Assembly (NCBI RefSeq): GCF_010868145.1
Contig: NZ_JAAGUY010000004.1
Location: forward strand, 183,491 to 247,490
DNA: 64,000 bases
Direction of reading: 5' to 3'
Source of the DNA: Nocardia cyriacigeorgica
Lineage (GTDB): Bacteria > Actinomycetota > Actinomycetes > Mycobacteriales > Mycobacteriaceae
Part shown: in pieces, positions 1 to 12,310 of the stretch
Layout: each line of letters begins with the position of its first letter
Numbering within the stretch: the stretch's first letter is position 1
Notes under the pieces: model-generated
Told to the model about the DNA's origin: nothing
What the model saw: the letters and a program-made list of their open reading frames with translations, nothing else
Database searches by the model: none
Translations under genes and position numbers: made by a program

Positions 1-503
1 AGGCGAAGGCCGAACTCGGCGCACTCGCCGAACTGAAAGCCGCCGCCCGCAGGCATGGCGCCCTGATCGCGGTGAACGACCGGGCCGATCTGGCACTCGC
101 GGCGGGCGCCGACGTCCTCCACTTGGGCCAGGGCGATCTGCCGCCCTGGTACGCCCGCCGCATCCTCGGCCCCGACGTGGTGATCGGCCGCTCCACCCAC
201 AATCGCGCCCAGGCGGGCCTCGCTGCCATCGACGAGCACATCGACTACTTCTGCACCGGGCCGGTGTGGGCGACTCCGACCAAGCCCGGCCGCTCGGCCG
301 CCGGGATCGACCTGGTCCGTTCCACCGCCGACGCGCATCCGACCCGTCCGTGGTTCGCCATCGGCGGGGTCGATGCGGAGAAGCTGCCGGAGGTGCTCGA
401 GGCGGGCGCCGACCGGGTCGTGGTGGTTCGGGCGATCACCGAAGCGCGAGACCCGGAGGCGGCGGCGCGGGAGTTGAAGGCAGCGCTGCTCGCCAATTTC
501 TGA
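1..503 (+). CDS. thiE: Thiamine-phosphate synthase, 3' part
   Basis: This is the C-terminal part of ThiE, which joins HMP-PP and the thiazole phosphate to make thiamine monophosphate. The open frame runs off the left edge, so the N-terminus is missing. Visible family features are the strand-loop reading [11 protein letters not shown], then [13 protein letters not shown], the conserved IGRSTHN loop, the [10 protein letters not shown] phosphate-binding loop, and FAIGGV followed by [11 protein letters not shown] at the end of the TIM barrel. The GTG at 72 is an internal valine, not a start. The gene converges on the Nudix gene, and the two stops are 12 bp apart. In M. tuberculosis thiE is also next to mutT3. 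Confidence 0.93.
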   Translation, partial: AKAELGALAELKAAARRHGALIAVNDRADLALAAGADVLHLGQGDLPPWYARRILGPDVVIGRSTHNRAQAGLAAIDEHIDYFCTGPVWATPTKPGRSAAGIDLVRSTADAHPTRPWFAIGGVDAEKLPEVLEAGADRVVVVRAITEARDPEAAARELKAALLANF

Positions 504-515
504 GCGGCCGAGCGC

Positions 516-1205
516 TCAGGACAAGATCTGGCCGGTGGTCAGCGCCAAGGTGGGATTTGCCTCGGCCCGATCCGCGACATCCTCGTCGGCCAGGTCCGCG
601 AGCCCCTCGACGATCGTGGCGAAATCCCCCGGCCCGTCCGCGACCGCGTGCAACCAGATGAACCCCTGTTCCGCGAGGTCGACGGTGCGGGGAAGGGCGG
701 CCGCCAACGCGGGCGCCTTGGCGATACCGGCCAGGTCCACCCGTGCCGGGACGGCGCGCAGTTCGGGCCAGGCGAGAGCGAAGCCGGGATGCAGCGGGCG
801 AGCGTCCACCTCGTCCTCTGGCACCCAGGCCAGTTCGACGCTCTCCCGGTTGGCGCTGGTCGACAGGGTGTGCGCGGCATCGGCGACGACGGTCGTATAG
901 GTCCAGCCGCTCGGCGCGCACGCCGTCACCCGTTCGGCGCGCACCCGGACATCGGTCGAGGCGATCCCGGCCTCTTCCCACGCCTCGCGGACCGCGGCGT
1001 GCATCGGTGTCTCATGGCTGTCGCGGGCACCGCCCGGCAGCGCCCAGGTGCCGCCCTGATGACTCCACGGGGCGCGATGCTGCAACAACACCGCCGAACC
1101 TCCGCCCGCCAGCGGCGCCCGCAGCAGCAGGCCGGCCGCCCCGAACTTTCCCCAGTGGCGGACCCCATCCGGTCCACGCGACCAGCCGTCGCCGTCACCA
1201 CGCAT
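516..1205 (-). CDS. Nudix hydrolase, MutT3-like
   Basis: A 229-residue Nudix pyrophosphohydrolase. The Nudix box is complete at residues 59-81: G59, E65, R73, E74, E77, E78 and G80 in the G-x5-E-x7-RE-x2-EE-x-G spacing, so it should be catalytically competent. Position between thiE and glnX suggests the ortholog of mycobacterial mutT3 (Rv0413), but the substrate cannot be read from sequence. The ATG at 1205 has a GAGGA ribosome site 9 bases upstream. It is divergent from glnX; the 258-bp gap between them (1206-1463) holds no convincing gene. Confidence 0.85.
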   Translation of the reverse strand: MRGDGDGWSRGPDGVRHWGKFGAAGLLLRAPLAGGGSAVLLQHRAPWSHQGGTWALPGGARDSHETPMHAAVREAWEEAGIASTDVRVRAERVTACAPSGWTYTTVVADAAHTLSTSANRESVELAWVPEDEVDARPLHPGFALAWPELRAVPARVDLAGIAKAPALAAALPRTVDLAEQGFIWLHAVADGPGDFATIVEGLADLADEDVADRAEANPTLALTTGQILS

Positions 1206-1463
1206 TTCGCACCATCCTCGTCACCTGGCCACTTCCATACTGCCCCACCCGGCGCCGCTAGCGGGCCGTGTCGGTGCGACGCCAGGCGGACGCGGCCGGT
1301 ATCGGCGACACGCCCCACACACCGACCGCGGGCACTAACCTTGGCCGGTTACCGTGGCCGGTCGCACTCGTTCGGACGGATGAGTTGTCGGCGCACGGTA
1401 TGGGGCCAGACAGAATAGGCTCCGAATCAGCGCAAATAGGCGCCCCTGAGCGGGGAGGTGGAC

Positions 1464-2819
1464 ATGACGCGGTTGGCAGCGGATCGGGCGGCGGCGGTAC
1501 TGGAGCCGGCGACCGATGCCGAGCCGCCGAACGGGAGCGGGCGACGGCTCCCGATGCGTCCGCATGTGCGGGCGATGCGTAAGCAGCTCGATCCGGCCAA
1601 TCTACGGTCCTTTGCCCGGTCAACGCCGGGCCGGCTGATCGGCGTCGGACTATTACTGGCCGTGGTCTGCCTGGCCGCGGGCGCGGTGACGGCGGCGACG
1701 GTCAACGAGCGGCAGAACGGCCTCGACATCCTGCTCGCGGAAACCGAACCCGACGCCCATTCCGCACACCGGATCTACACCTCGCTCTCGGTCGCCGACG
1801 CCGCGGCTGCGACCGCGTTCATCTCCGGTGGTCTGGAGCCACAGCATGTTCGCGACCGCTACAGCCAGGCGGTCGGTGAGTCGGCGGCCGAGCTAGCCGC
1901 CCTATCCGGCGAGGGCCCTGACCAGAGGATCCGCACCGAGATAGCGACCGGCCTACCGGTCTACACCGGGCTGATCGAGACCGCGCGGGCCAACAACCGC
2001 AGCGGTTACCCCGTCGGCGCCGCCTACCTGAGCGAAGCGTCGAATGAGATGCAGACGAAACTGTTGCCGATGGCGGGTGAACTTCAGCAGCACCGTTCCG
2101 ACGCGGTCGACGTGGCGCAGCGCCATCACGTGCGGCCGCCGTGGGCGGCGATCGCGTTGCTGATCCTCGCGTTGGCCGGATTGGTCTGGGCCCAAGTAGA
2201 TTTCGCTCGCCGCTGGCATCGCACCTTCAACCCCGGACTACTCCTCGCCGCTGGTGGGGTGCTCCTGCTGCTGGTGTGGACGGTGGTCGCCGGATCCATC
2301 TCGGCGACGTCGATGATCCGCGGCCGCGACGACGCCGCGTTGCCCGCCGACCGTTTGACCGAGAGCCGCATCCTCGCCCAGCAGTCCCGTTCCGCGGAAA
2401 CTCTGAAGCTGGTGCGCCGCGACGCCACCGGCGACTATGACCTCACCTACGACGCCAACCGGACCAGGCTCACCGAATTGCTCGCCGATGACGCCCCCGG
2501 CGTCGCGGATGCCCGTGCGGCACTCGATCGTTGGCATGCCGCGCACCTGCGGATGAACGAGGCACTCGACCGCGGCGATTTCGTCGCGGCGGCAGCCGTG
2601 GCGACCGGGCCCGGCGCCGCCGATTCCGCCGCGCAGGTCGACGCCCTCGACAAGGCATTGGCCTCCGGGATCGCGGACACCCGAAACAACCTGCGCGACG
2701 ACATCTCTCAGAGCGCGCGAGTATTGGACTTCCTGGCACCCGGCGCGCTGATCCTCGGCATCCTGGCCGCGGCATGCGTCGTCCTCGGTGTCTGGCCCCG
2801 ACTACGGGAGTATCGATGA
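1464..2819 (+). CDS. glnX: GlnX-like membrane signal transducer of the GlnH-PknG pathway
   Basis: A 451-residue membrane protein with four predicted helices, near residues 57-79, 226-244, 257-279 and about 425-445. They frame two extracytoplasmic, mostly helical domains. In mycobacteria GlnX is proposed to pass the amino-acid signal from lipoprotein GlnH across the membrane to PknG; gene order here supports the same role. A GTG at 1458 overlaps the GGGGAGG ribosome site, so the ATG at 1464 is the better start. The stop overlaps the glnH start (ATGA), consistent with translational coupling. The assignment rests on topology and context more than on a motif. Confidence 0.8.
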   Translation: MTRLAADRAAAVLEPATDAEPPNGSGRRLPMRPHVRAMRKQLDPANLRSFARSTPGRLIGVGLLLAVVCLAAGAVTAATVNERQNGLDILLAETEPDAHSAHRIYTSLSVADAAAATAFISGGLEPQHVRDRYSQAVGESAAELAALSGEGPDQRIRTEIATGLPVYTGLIETARANNRSGYPVGAAYLSEASNEMQTKLLPMAGELQQHRSDAVDVAQRHHVRPPWAAIALLILALAGLVWAQVDFARRWHRTFNPGLLLAAGGVLLLLVWTVVAGSISATSMIRGRDDAALPADRLTESRILAQQSRSAETLKLVRRDATGDYDLTYDANRTRLTELLADDAPGVADARAALDRWHAAHLRMNEALDRGDFVAAAAVATGPGAADSAAQVDALDKALASGIADTRNNLRDDISQSARVLDFLAPGALILGILAAACVVLGVWPRLREYR

Positions 2820-3784
2820 GAATCGTACGCACCGCGCTCGTGCTGGCCGCGGTCGCAATGATCGGCGGCGGGTGCGCGACCGAGCCGACATCACGCACCG
2901 CCATCGACGGTGTCGATTTCACCGCACCTCCGCTGCCCGCGCAGGCGAAAACGATCGAGACCGACGCGAGACTTTCGCCGAAATCCGAACCGGATTGCGG
3001 TGACCCCACCGCAAGCCTTCGCCCCGACAATGCCGCCAACGGACCGGCTCTCGATGCCATCCGCGCCCGCGGACGTCTGGTGGTCGGCTTGGACGCGGGC
3101 AGTAACCTGTTCAGCTTCCGCGATCCGATCAGTGGGGCGATCGTCGGATTCGATGCCGATATCGCCAGGGAGGTCGCCCGCGATCTGCTCGGCAGCCCGG
3201 ATCTGATCGAATACCGGAGCTTGTCCTCCGCTGATCGGGAGAAAGCCCTCCAGGACCATTCCGTCGATCTGGTGGTCAAAACCATGACCGTCACGTGTGC
3301 CCGGCGGGAACGGGTTTCGTTCTCCACCGTCTACCTGATGGCGCATCAGCGAGTGCTCGCCGTCAAGGGGTCCGGTATTCAGAGCCTCGCGGATCTGGCC
3401 GGTAAGCGTGTCTGCGTCGTGGCCGGGACGACCTCGGTGGACCACATCCGCCGCTATGAACCCGCGGCCACGATTCTGACCGTGCCCACCTGGGCAGACT
3501 GTCTTGTGGTGCTGCAACAACGTCAAGTCGACGCGGTCAGCACCGATGACGCGATCCTGGCGGGCCTCGCCGCCCAGGACCCCTACACCCATCTGGTCGG
3601 CCCCAGTATCAGCGATGAGCCGTACGCAATCGGCATCTCCAAGGGCAATGACGATCTGGTGCGCTTCGTCAACGGCACCCTGGCGCGTATCCGCACCGAC
3701 GGCACCTGGACCCGTATCTACGACCGCTGGTTGTCGGTGCTCGGCGACGCCCCCCGTCCGCCCGAGCCGGTCTACCGGGACTGA
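2816..3784 (+). CDS. glnH: GlnH-like substrate-binding lipoprotein
   Basis: A 322-residue periplasmic-type binding protein. The N-terminus is a lipoprotein signal peptide ending in IGGGC, with the acylated cysteine at residue 20. The mature part has the family-3 amino-acid binding fold: RGRLVVGLDAGSNLFSFRDP at the ligand cleft, VGFDADIAREVA, and the late DAVSTDDAILAG segment. Mycobacterial GlnH binds aspartate, glutamate or asparagine and feeds PknG signalling. No ABC permease or ATPase is nearby, so it is probably a sensor rather than a transporter subunit. The start overlaps the glnX stop, and pknG starts 3 bp after its stop. Confidence 0.85.
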   Translation: MRIVRTALVLAAVAMIGGGCATEPTSRTAIDGVDFTAPPLPAQAKTIETDARLSPKSEPDCGDPTASLRPDNAANGPALDAIRARGRLVVGLDAGSNLFSFRDPISGAIVGFDADIAREVARDLLGSPDLIEYRSLSSADREKALQDHSVDLVVKTMTVTCARRERVSFSTVYLMAHQRVLAVKGSGIQSLADLAGKRVCVVAGTTSVDHIRRYEPAATILTVPTWADCLVVLQQRQVDAVSTDDAILAGLAAQDPYTHLVGPSISDEPYAIGISKGNDDLVRFVNGTLARIRTDGTWTRIYDRWLSVLGDAPRPPEPVYRD

Positions 3785-6106
<2,322 letters not shown>

Positions 6107-6193
6107 GCGAACCACCCTCCGGTCCTTACGCCTCCGAATCGCGCGTCGCTCCGGGCCGCGGCGCTTCGCGTACCTCGTGCAGGGCCCCGTCGT

Positions 6194-7399
6194 TCAGCCG
6201 GGCAGCCCGGCGACAACCTGTTGCGCTGCCCTCGCGATCGCGAGCTCCTCGTTGGTCGGCACAACGAGCACCGCGACCTCGGCATCCGGTCGCGAAATGA
6301 ACCGCGCAGAACGATCTTTCGCATTGTTGCGCTCCGGATCGACGGCGATTCCGAACTTCTCCAGATCGGCCAATGCATCGGCGCGCACGTCGGGGCTGTT
6401 CTCCCCCACGCCCGCGGTGAAGGTGATGGCATCCACCCCGCCGAGCTCGATCAGATACGCGCCAAGGTAGCGACGCAGGCGATGGATGTAGACGTCGTAG
6501 GCCAGCTGTGCGGCGCGATCACCACCATCGATGAGCCGCCGCAGTTCGCGGAAGTCATTGACACCGGACAATCCCTTGAGGCCCGAATTGCGGTTGAGCA
6601 GTTGGTCGATCCGGTCGATGTCCATATTCGCCGAACGCATCAGATGCAGGATGATACCAGGGTCCAGGTCGCCGGTGCGGGTCCCCATGACCAGGCCTTC
6701 CAGCGGGGTCAGCCCCATGGTGGTGTCCACCGGCGCACCGTCGCGAATGGCCGAGGCCGATGCGCCGTTGCCGAGATGGAACACGATCTGCGATACCTCG
6801 TCCGGTGCGCGACCGAGCAGCTTCGCCGCCTGACCGGACACGTACTCGTGTGATGTGCCGTGGAAGCCATATCGGCGAATACCGTGAGCTGCCGCCACTT
6901 TCGCATCGATCGCGTAGGTTCTCGCGGCATCGGGGAGATCGTGGAAGAACGCGGTGTCGAAGACCGCGACCTGCGGAGTGCCGGGCAGCAGTTCCCGGAC
7001 CGCTTCGATACCCATGACATTGGCCGGATTGTGCAGCGGAGCCAGCGCCGACAGTTCGGAGATCGTGGCGATGGCGTGATCGTCGAGCAGGGTCGGCCGG
7101 TAGAACACTTCGCCGCCGTGCACGACGCGATGCCCGACCGCGGTCATCGCCTCATCGGTCAGATCATGGCCGGAGTCGGCGAACATCCGGAACGCCAATC
7201 GCAACCCGGCGGTGTGGTCGGCGATCGGGCCGCGATGCTCGACGGTCTGCCCGTCCACGGTGTGCTCGATCCGGCCGTCGTCCTCACCGATCCGCTCGAC
7301 CAGGCCGGAGGCGGTGATGACACCGGAATCCGGATCCAGCAGCTGATATTTGATCGACGACGAGCCGGAGTTGATAACCAGCACACGCTCGTTCCCCAT
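6194..7399 (-). CDS. ackA: Acetate kinase
   Basis: A 401-residue acetate kinase, which interconverts acetyl phosphate plus ADP with acetate plus ATP. Family signatures are [17 protein letters not shown] at the N-terminus, [36 protein letters not shown] and [10 protein letters not shown]. The ATG at 7399 follows a strong GGAGGAGG site by 4 bases, so a longer upstream frame to 7630 is not used. It lies 103 bp downstream of pta on the same strand, and the two form the Pta-AckA acetate pathway. It converges with pknG. Confidence 0.95.
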   Translation of the reverse strand: MGNERVLVINSGSSSIKYQLLDPDSGVITASGLVERIGEDDGRIEHTVDGQTVEHRGPIADHTAGLRLAFRMFADSGHDLTDEAMTAVGHRVVHGGEVFYRPTLLDDHAIATISELSALAPLHNPANVMGIEAVRELLPGTPQVAVFDTAFFHDLPDAARTYAIDAKVAAAHGIRRYGFHGTSHEYVSGQAAKLLGRAPDEVSQIVFHLGNGASASAIRDGAPVDTTMGLTPLEGLVMGTRTGDLDPGIILHLMRSANMDIDRIDQLLNRNSGLKGLSGVNDFRELRRLIDGGDRAAQLAYDVYIHRLRRYLGAYLIELGGVDAITFTAGVGENSPDVRADALADLEKFGIAVDPERNNAKDRSARFISRPDAEVAVLVVPTNEELAIARAAQQVVAGLPG

Positions 7400-7502
7400 C
7401 ACACCTCCTCCGATACCGACGCGCATATCGAGTCGGCACATCCGCAGTAACCCGGCACCAAACCCGCTTGTTCCACCCCTGTGACCAGCACGACAGCCAG
7501 GG

Positions 7503-9575
7503 TCATTCGCCCTGCGCCTGGATCGCGGTGATGGCGACGGTGTTGACGATATCGGCGACCAGCGCACCCCTGGACAGGTCGTTGACGGGCTTGCGCAGGC
7601 CCTGTAGCACCGGGCCGATGGCGATCGCACCGGCGCTGCGCTGCACCGCCTTATAGGTGTTGTTGCCGGTGTTGAGGTCCGGGAAGATGAACACCGTTGC
7701 CCGGCCCGCGACTTCGGAGTCGGGCAGCTTGGCGTCGGCCACAGTCGGTTCGATCGCGGCGTCGTATTGGATCGGGCCCTCTACCAGCAGCTCGGGCGCG
7801 CGTTCGCGAACGAGCTTGGTGGCGACCCGCACCTTGTCCACATCCGCACCGCTGCCGGATTCACCCGTCGAGTACGACAGCATGGCCACTCGCGGATCGA
7901 TGCCGAAACGTGCGGCGGTCGCGGCCGAGGACGTCGCGATATCGGCGAGCTGCTCCGAACTCGGGTCCGGTACCACCGCGCAGTCGCCGTAGGCGAGCAC
8001 CCGATCGGCCAGACACATCAGGAACACACTCGACACCGTCGAGACACCCGGCACGGTCTTGATGATCTCGAACGAGGGCCGGATGGTGTGTGCGGTCGTG
8101 TGCGCCGCGCCGGACACCATGCCGTCGGCAATGCCCTTGTGCACCATCATGGTGCCGAAATAGGAGATGTCGGAGACGGTTTCGCGGGCCCGCTCCACCG
8201 TCATCCCCTTGTGCTTGCGCAGCTCGGTGTACTCGCGGGCGAAATCCGCCAGGTGGTCGGAGGTGCGCGGGTCGAGGACCTCGGCGTCGGCGATATCGAC
8301 CCCGAGTTCGGCGGCGCGGGCGCGGATGGCGACCTCGTCACCGAGGATGATCAGATCGGCGATCTTGCGTTGCAGCACCCGCCCGGCGGCGCGGAGGATG
8401 CGGTCGTCGTCGCCTTCGGGCAGCACGATGCGTTTGCGGTCGGCCCGTGCCCGTTCGATGAGCTGGTATTCGAACATCTGCGGTGTCACCACAGTGGAGC
8501 GCGGAACCTCGAGCCTGCGCAGGAACTCGCCGGCGTCGACGTGCTGTTCCATCAGTGCGAGCGCGGTGTCGACCTTGCGCGGATTGCCCGCCGACATGCG
8601 ACCGCGAGTGCGATAGGCGGCGCCGGCGGTGTCGTAGGTACCCAGCGAGGTGGTGAGGATCGGCAGCTTCGGCTTCAGGCCGGTCATCAGCCGGGCGATC
8701 GAGGGATGCGGTAGCAGCCCACCGTTCATGATGATGCCCGCAAGCGACGGAAACCCCTCCGCCTCATGCGCATTCACCACGCTGAGCAGGACGTCCGAGC
8801 GATCACCCGGCGCGATGACCACCTCGCCGTCTTCCAACCGCTCCAGAATGTGCTCGGCCGTCATACCGCCGACCATGATCTTCATCGCCTCGCGGTTGAG
8901 CAGCTCCGGATCGCCGCTGTACATCTCGCCATCGATGGCGGCGCACAGTTCGGCCATGGTCGGCGCGATCAGCAGCGGCACCTCCGGCAGAGTCCACGAC
9001 GGGACATCGAAACCGGACAGCGCGGCACACACCGCATCGAGCTGATCCGGATCGCAGCGGTTGGCGATGATGGCGACCAGCTGGGCGTGCTCGGCGGACA
9101 ACTCCGACGAACACAGTTCCGCCAACTGCTTCACCTCGTCGGGGCTGCGATCGGACCCGCGAACGACCAGGAGCACCGGCGCGCCCAGATTCACCGCGAT
9201 CCTGGCGTTGTAGCGCAGTTCGCTTGGGCTGGCCACGTCTGTGTAATCGCTACCGATCACCACCACCGCATCGCATACCTTGGCGACCTCGTGAAACCGC
9301 ATCACGATCTCGCTGATCGCGGCGTTCGGATCAGCGTGCACCTGTTCGTAGGTGACGCCGATGGCCTGCGCGTAATCGATATCGGCGGTGCTGTGCTCGA
9401 GCAGCAGCTCGAGGATGTAGTCGGGTTCATCGGTCGACCGGGTGATCGGCCGGAACACCCCGACCCGCGCGGTGGTCGCGCACAGCATCTGCAATACGCC
9501 GAGCGCCACCGTGCTCTTGCCGGTGTCACCTTCCGGTGAGGCGATGTAGACGGTGGACGGTGCTGAGTCGGCCAT
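7503..9575 (-). CDS. pta: Phosphate acetyltransferase, long form
   Basis: A 690-residue phosphotransacetylase converting acetyl-CoA and phosphate to acetyl phosphate and CoA. The N-terminal third is a BioD-like P-loop domain ([14 protein letters not shown]), then a DRTGG domain, then the catalytic PTA domain from about residue 370 ([51 protein letters not shown]). This is the multidomain form usual in actinobacteria and enterobacteria, and 690 residues is the length I recall for M. tuberculosis. The ATG at 9575 begins the P-loop domain; a frame open to 9971 has no family similarity before it. Confidence 0.95.
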   Translation of the reverse strand: MADSAPSTVYIASPEGDTGKSTVALGVLQMLCATTARVGVFRPITRSTDEPDYILELLLEHSTADIDYAQAIGVTYEQVHADPNAAISEIVMRFHEVAKVCDAVVVIGSDYTDVASPSELRYNARIAVNLGAPVLLVVRGSDRSPDEVKQLAELCSSELSAEHAQLVAIIANRCDPDQLDAVCAALSGFDVPSWTLPEVPLLIAPTMAELCAAIDGEMYSGDPELLNREAMKIMVGGMTAEHILERLEDGEVVIAPGDRSDVLLSVVNAHEAEGFPSLAGIIMNGGLLPHPSIARLMTGLKPKLPILTTSLGTYDTAGAAYRTRGRMSAGNPRKVDTALALMEQHVDAGEFLRRLEVPRSTVVTPQMFEYQLIERARADRKRIVLPEGDDDRILRAAGRVLQRKIADLIILGDEVAIRARAAELGVDIADAEVLDPRTSDHLADFAREYTELRKHKGMTVERARETVSDISYFGTMMVHKGIADGMVSGAAHTTAHTIRPSFEIIKTVPGVSTVSSVFLMCLADRVLAYGDCAVVPDPSSEQLADIATSSAATAARFGIDPRVAMLSYSTGESGSGADVDKVRVATKLVRERAPELLVEGPIQYDAAIEPTVADAKLPDSEVAGRATVFIFPDLNTGNNTYKAVQRSAGAIAIGPVLQGLRKPVNDLSRGALVADIVNTVAITAIQAQGE

Positions 9576-9630
9576 ACGCCAGAGCTTAGTGAACTGGCGG
9601 CAATCGGACCTGGCGACGGCAAGCGTGAGA

Positions 9631-9661
9631 TTGTGCCGTGTACAACACCCGCCGATATAGT
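9631..9661 (+). promoter_or_regulatory. Promoter for a leaderless nitroreductase mRNA
   Basis: A TATAGT -10 hexamer lies at 9656-9661 with TTGTGC at 9631-9636 as a weak -35 (19-bp spacer). The -10 ends 7 bases before the ATG at 9669, so the transcript would begin at or next to the start codon. This supports 9669 over the GTG at 9633. Confidence 0.55.
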
Positions 9662-9668
9662 CCCCGGA

Positions 9669-10175
9669 ATGGCCGAGCCGTTTCCGAATACGCAATGGGG
9701 TTCCCGCGACAACCTGCTCTCGCGCCTCGCGCATCCGATTGCCGCGAGCAAGCCCGGTTCCTGGTTGATCCGCACCCTCACCCCCGCCGACCGGGCCATA
9801 TTGCGCCGCACCAACGGCAAGCGCACCCTGCTCGGCCCGATCGGAGCACCGGTCATCCTGCTGACGACCACGGGACGCACATCGGGTCAGCCGCGCACCC
9901 AGCCGCTGCTGTACGTGCACGACGGCGAGACCCTGTATGTGGTCGGCAGCAACTTCGGGCAGGCGCACCATCCGGCGTGGACCGGGAACCTGCTGGCGAA
10001 TCCGGAGGCGACCGTCGTCATCGCGGGCGAGACCATCCCTGTCACCGCGACGCCGGTTCCGGACAACGCCAAAGACGCCGTCTACGAGCGGTTCATCGAG
10101 GTCACCCCCGCCTACGGCGCCTACCGGGAGCGCACCACCCGCGACCTGCGTATCTTCGCGCTGACCCGGTCCTGA
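9669..10175 (+). CDS. Ddn-family F420-dependent nitroreductase / quinone reductase
   Basis: A 168-residue protein of the deazaflavin-dependent nitroreductase (Ddn/AOR) family, a split beta-barrel fold that uses reduced F420. Family segments are PVILLTTTGRTSGQPRTQPLLYV, followed by LYVVGSNFGQAHHPAWTGNLLANPEA and a VYERFIEVTPAYGAYRERTTR tail. Members reduce quinones and nitro compounds. It converges on fgd1, the enzyme that makes reduced F420, so donor and consumer of the cofactor sit side by side. The start at 9669 is chosen because a -10 box lies directly upstream; a GTG at 9633 would add 12 residues without similarity. Confidence 0.85.
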   Translation: MAEPFPNTQWGSRDNLLSRLAHPIAASKPGSWLIRTLTPADRAILRRTNGKRTLLGPIGAPVILLTTTGRTSGQPRTQPLLYVHDGETLYVVGSNFGQAHHPAWTGNLLANPEATVVIAGETIPVTATPVPDNAKDAVYERFIEVTPAYGAYRERTTRDLRIFALTRS

Positions 10176-10185
10176 ACAGCGGCGG

Positions 10186-10222
10186 ACCGGCTCGAGTCGT
10201 CATATGAGCGGCCCGAGCCGGT
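10186..10222. terminator. Possible hairpin between nitroreductase and fgd1
   Basis: A 9-bp inverted repeat (ACCGGCTCG / CGAGCCGGT) with a 19-nt loop lies between two convergent genes. There is no T-run. It is a weak candidate for a bidirectional terminator. Confidence 0.3.
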
Positions 10223-10302
10223 TCGCGAGTCGAGCACACCACTGGGCGCCGTGCGGGTCAGCACTCGGCACACCGACCCGCAACGCACAGTTCGGCCCGT
10301 GG

Positions 10303-11313
10303 TCAGCCCAGTGCCCGCAGCCGCGGCGCCAGATCGCGCTGGAACAGATCCAGGAAACGACGCTGGTCGTGGCCGGGAGCGTGGAAGACCAGGTGGTTGA
10401 GCCCGGCGTCCAGGTACGGCGTGATCTGGGCGACGGCGTCGTCGGGATCGCTGGCGACGATCCAGCGCTTGGCGATCTGCTCGATCGGCAGCGCGTCGGC
10501 GGCGGCCTCCATCTCGATCGGGTCGGTGATGGAGTGCTTCTGCTCGGCGGTCAGCGACAGCGGCGCCCAGAAACGGGTGTTCTCCAGCGCCAGTTCCGGA
10601 TCGGTGTCGTAGGAGATCTTGATCTCGATCATCCGATCGAGATCGGAGACCTCGCGACCCACCTTGGCCGCACCCTCGGCGACCGCGGGCATCAGCTTCT
10701 CGGTGTAGAGGTCCATGCCCTTGCCGGAGGTGCAGATGAAACCGTCACCTGCGCGACCCGCGTACCGGGCGACCAGCGGACCACCGGCCGCGATGTAGAC
10801 GGGGATACCGCCCTTGGGCACGTCGTAGATCGACGCGCCGACCGTGCGGTAGTACTGCCCGTCGAAATCGGTCCGCTCGCCGGTCCACAGCGCCCGCATG
10901 AGCTCGACCGACTCCCGCAGCCGCGCGAAACGCTCCTTGAATTCCGGCCATTCGCCGGTGTAGCCGGTGGCGATCTCGTTGAGCGCCTCGCCGGTGCCGA
11001 CACCGAGCATCACCCGGTCCGGGTACAGACAGCCCATGGTGGCGAACGCCTGCGCGATCACCGCGGGGTTGTAGCGGTAGGTCGGTGTGAGCACGGACGT
11101 GCCGAGCAGGATGCGCTCGGTGCGCTCACCGGCCGCGGCCATCCAGGCCAGCGAGAACGGCGCGTGCCCACCTTTGTGCCGCCACGGCTGGAAATGATCG
11201 CTAACCGTCGCGCTGTCGAGGCCGTGTTCCTCGGCCAGCACGGCCAGCTCGACCAGCTCACGAGGTCCGAACTGTTCCGCCGACGCCTTGTACCCGAGTT
11301 TGAGATCCGCCAC
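10303..11313 (-). CDS. fgd1: F420-dependent glucose-6-phosphate dehydrogenase
   Basis: A 336-residue luciferase-like TIM-barrel enzyme that oxidises glucose-6-phosphate and reduces F420. It is nearly collinear with the M. tuberculosis enzyme: [17 protein letters not shown] start, [51 protein letters not shown] and [17 protein letters not shown]. The GTG at 11313 follows an AGGAG site by 8 bases and gives the family's exact length; a GTG at 11346 would add 11 extra residues. This enzyme supplies reduced F420 to nitroreductases such as the convergent neighbour. Confidence 0.96.
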   Translation of the reverse strand: MADLKLGYKASAEQFGPRELVELAVLAEEHGLDSATVSDHFQPWRHKGGHAPFSLAWMAAAGERTERILLGTSVLTPTYRYNPAVIAQAFATMGCLYPDRVMLGVGTGEALNEIATGYTGEWPEFKERFARLRESVELMRALWTGERTDFDGQYYRTVGASIYDVPKGGIPVYIAAGGPLVARYAGRAGDGFICTSGKGMDLYTEKLMPAVAEGAAKVGREVSDLDRMIEIKISYDTDPELALENTRFWAPLSLTAEQKHSITDPIEMEAAADALPIEQIAKRWIVASDPDDAVAQITPYLDAGLNHLVFHAPGHDQRRFLDLFQRDLAPRLRALG

Positions 11314-11432
11314 CTGCGCCACTCCTGTCGCTTTGTGCGGGGTCACCGCACACCCGTCGCTTCGACCATAGTCACCGGCGTGGTGTGTCGCCCAGAGCGC
11401 CCCACAGGGCGGCGATAGCGGACAATTGGCCG

Positions 11433-12233
11433 GTGACCTCCGCAGACGATCGGATCCTTTCCTACCTCACCGATATGGACGGTGTGCTCGTGCACGAGGA
11501 CCACCTGGTCCCCGGCGCCGACGAGTTCCTCGCCGAGCTGCGGGACAAGGAGATCCCGTTCCTGGTCCTCACCAACAACTCCATCCGCACCCCGCGCGAT
11601 CTCCAGGCCCGCCTGCGCCACAGCGGTCTCGACATTCCAGAGACGGCGATCTGGACCTCCGCGCTGGCCACCGCCACCTTCCTCGACGATCAACGGCCGC
11701 AGGGCACCGCGTATGTGGTCGGCGAATCCGGTCTGACCACCGCGTTGCACGAGATCGGCTACGTGCTCACCGACAGCGATCCGGACTATGTGGTGCTCGG
11801 TGAGACCCGCACCTATTCGTTCGAGGCGATCACCACCGCGATCCGCCTGGTAGAGCGTGGTGCCCGGTTCATCGCCACCAATCCGGACGCCACCGGCCCG
11901 TCTCGCGACGGCGTGTTGCCGGCGACGGGTTCGGTCGCCGCGCTGATCACCCGTGCGACCGGCCGCGAACCGTACTACGTGGGCAAACCCAACCCGCTGA
12001 TGATGCGGTCGGCGCTGCGCCGTATCGGCGCGCATTCACAGACCAGCGTGATGATCGGCGACCGCATGGACACCGATGTCATCTCGGGGATGGAAGCGGG
12101 CATGCGGACGGTGCTGGTGACGACGGGCATCTCCACCCGCGCCTCCGTCGAGCAATTCCCCTACCGCCCCACCCTCGTCGTGGATTCGGTGGCCGATCTC
12201 ATCGGCCGCACCGAGACCCCGTTCGCGGACTGA
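11433..12233 (+). CDS. HAD-superfamily (NagD-type) phosphatase
   Basis: A 266-residue HAD subfamily IIA hydrolase. Motif I is [11 protein letters not shown] (two catalytic aspartates), motif II is VLTNNS, motif III includes the lysine in [10 protein letters not shown], and motif IV is [10 protein letters not shown]. The C2-type cap lies between motifs II and III. Such enzymes dephosphorylate small phosphorylated metabolites, but the substrate is not predictable. GTG at 11433 was chosen since similarity begins just after it; a GTG at 11385 is possible but has no better ribosome site. It is transcribed away from fgd1. Confidence 0.85.
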   Translation: MTSADDRILSYLTDMDGVLVHEDHLVPGADEFLAELRDKEIPFLVLTNNSIRTPRDLQARLRHSGLDIPETAIWTSALATATFLDDQRPQGTAYVVGESGLTTALHEIGYVLTDSDPDYVVLGETRTYSFEAITTAIRLVERGARFIATNPDATGPSRDGVLPATGSVAALITRATGREPYYVGKPNPLMMRSALRRIGAHSQTSVMIGDRMDTDVISGMEAGMRTVLVTTGISTRASVEQFPYRPTLVVDSVADLIGRTETPFAD

Positions 12234-12255
12234 ACCGGCGCGCGTCACCTGAAAA

Positions 12256-12269
12256 TAGAACGTGTTACG
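12256..12269. promoter_or_regulatory. KstR-like half-conserved palindrome
   Basis: TAGAACGTGTTACG matches the T-nn-AAC-nn-GTT-nn-A pattern of the cholesterol-regulon repressor KstR at every fixed position except the last. It lies 41 bp upstream of the thioesterase start. A perfect copy stands at the far end of the same convergent pair (14272-14285). Confidence 0.5.
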
Positions 12270-12310
12270 TTTCGCCTATCCGGAAGAACGCGCGAAGGGT
12301 GCCGACGGCG

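Noticed and set aside
10204..11418. A 404-residue plus-strand open frame
   Set aside because: It is the complement of fgd1, which is certain; the translation is low-complexity.
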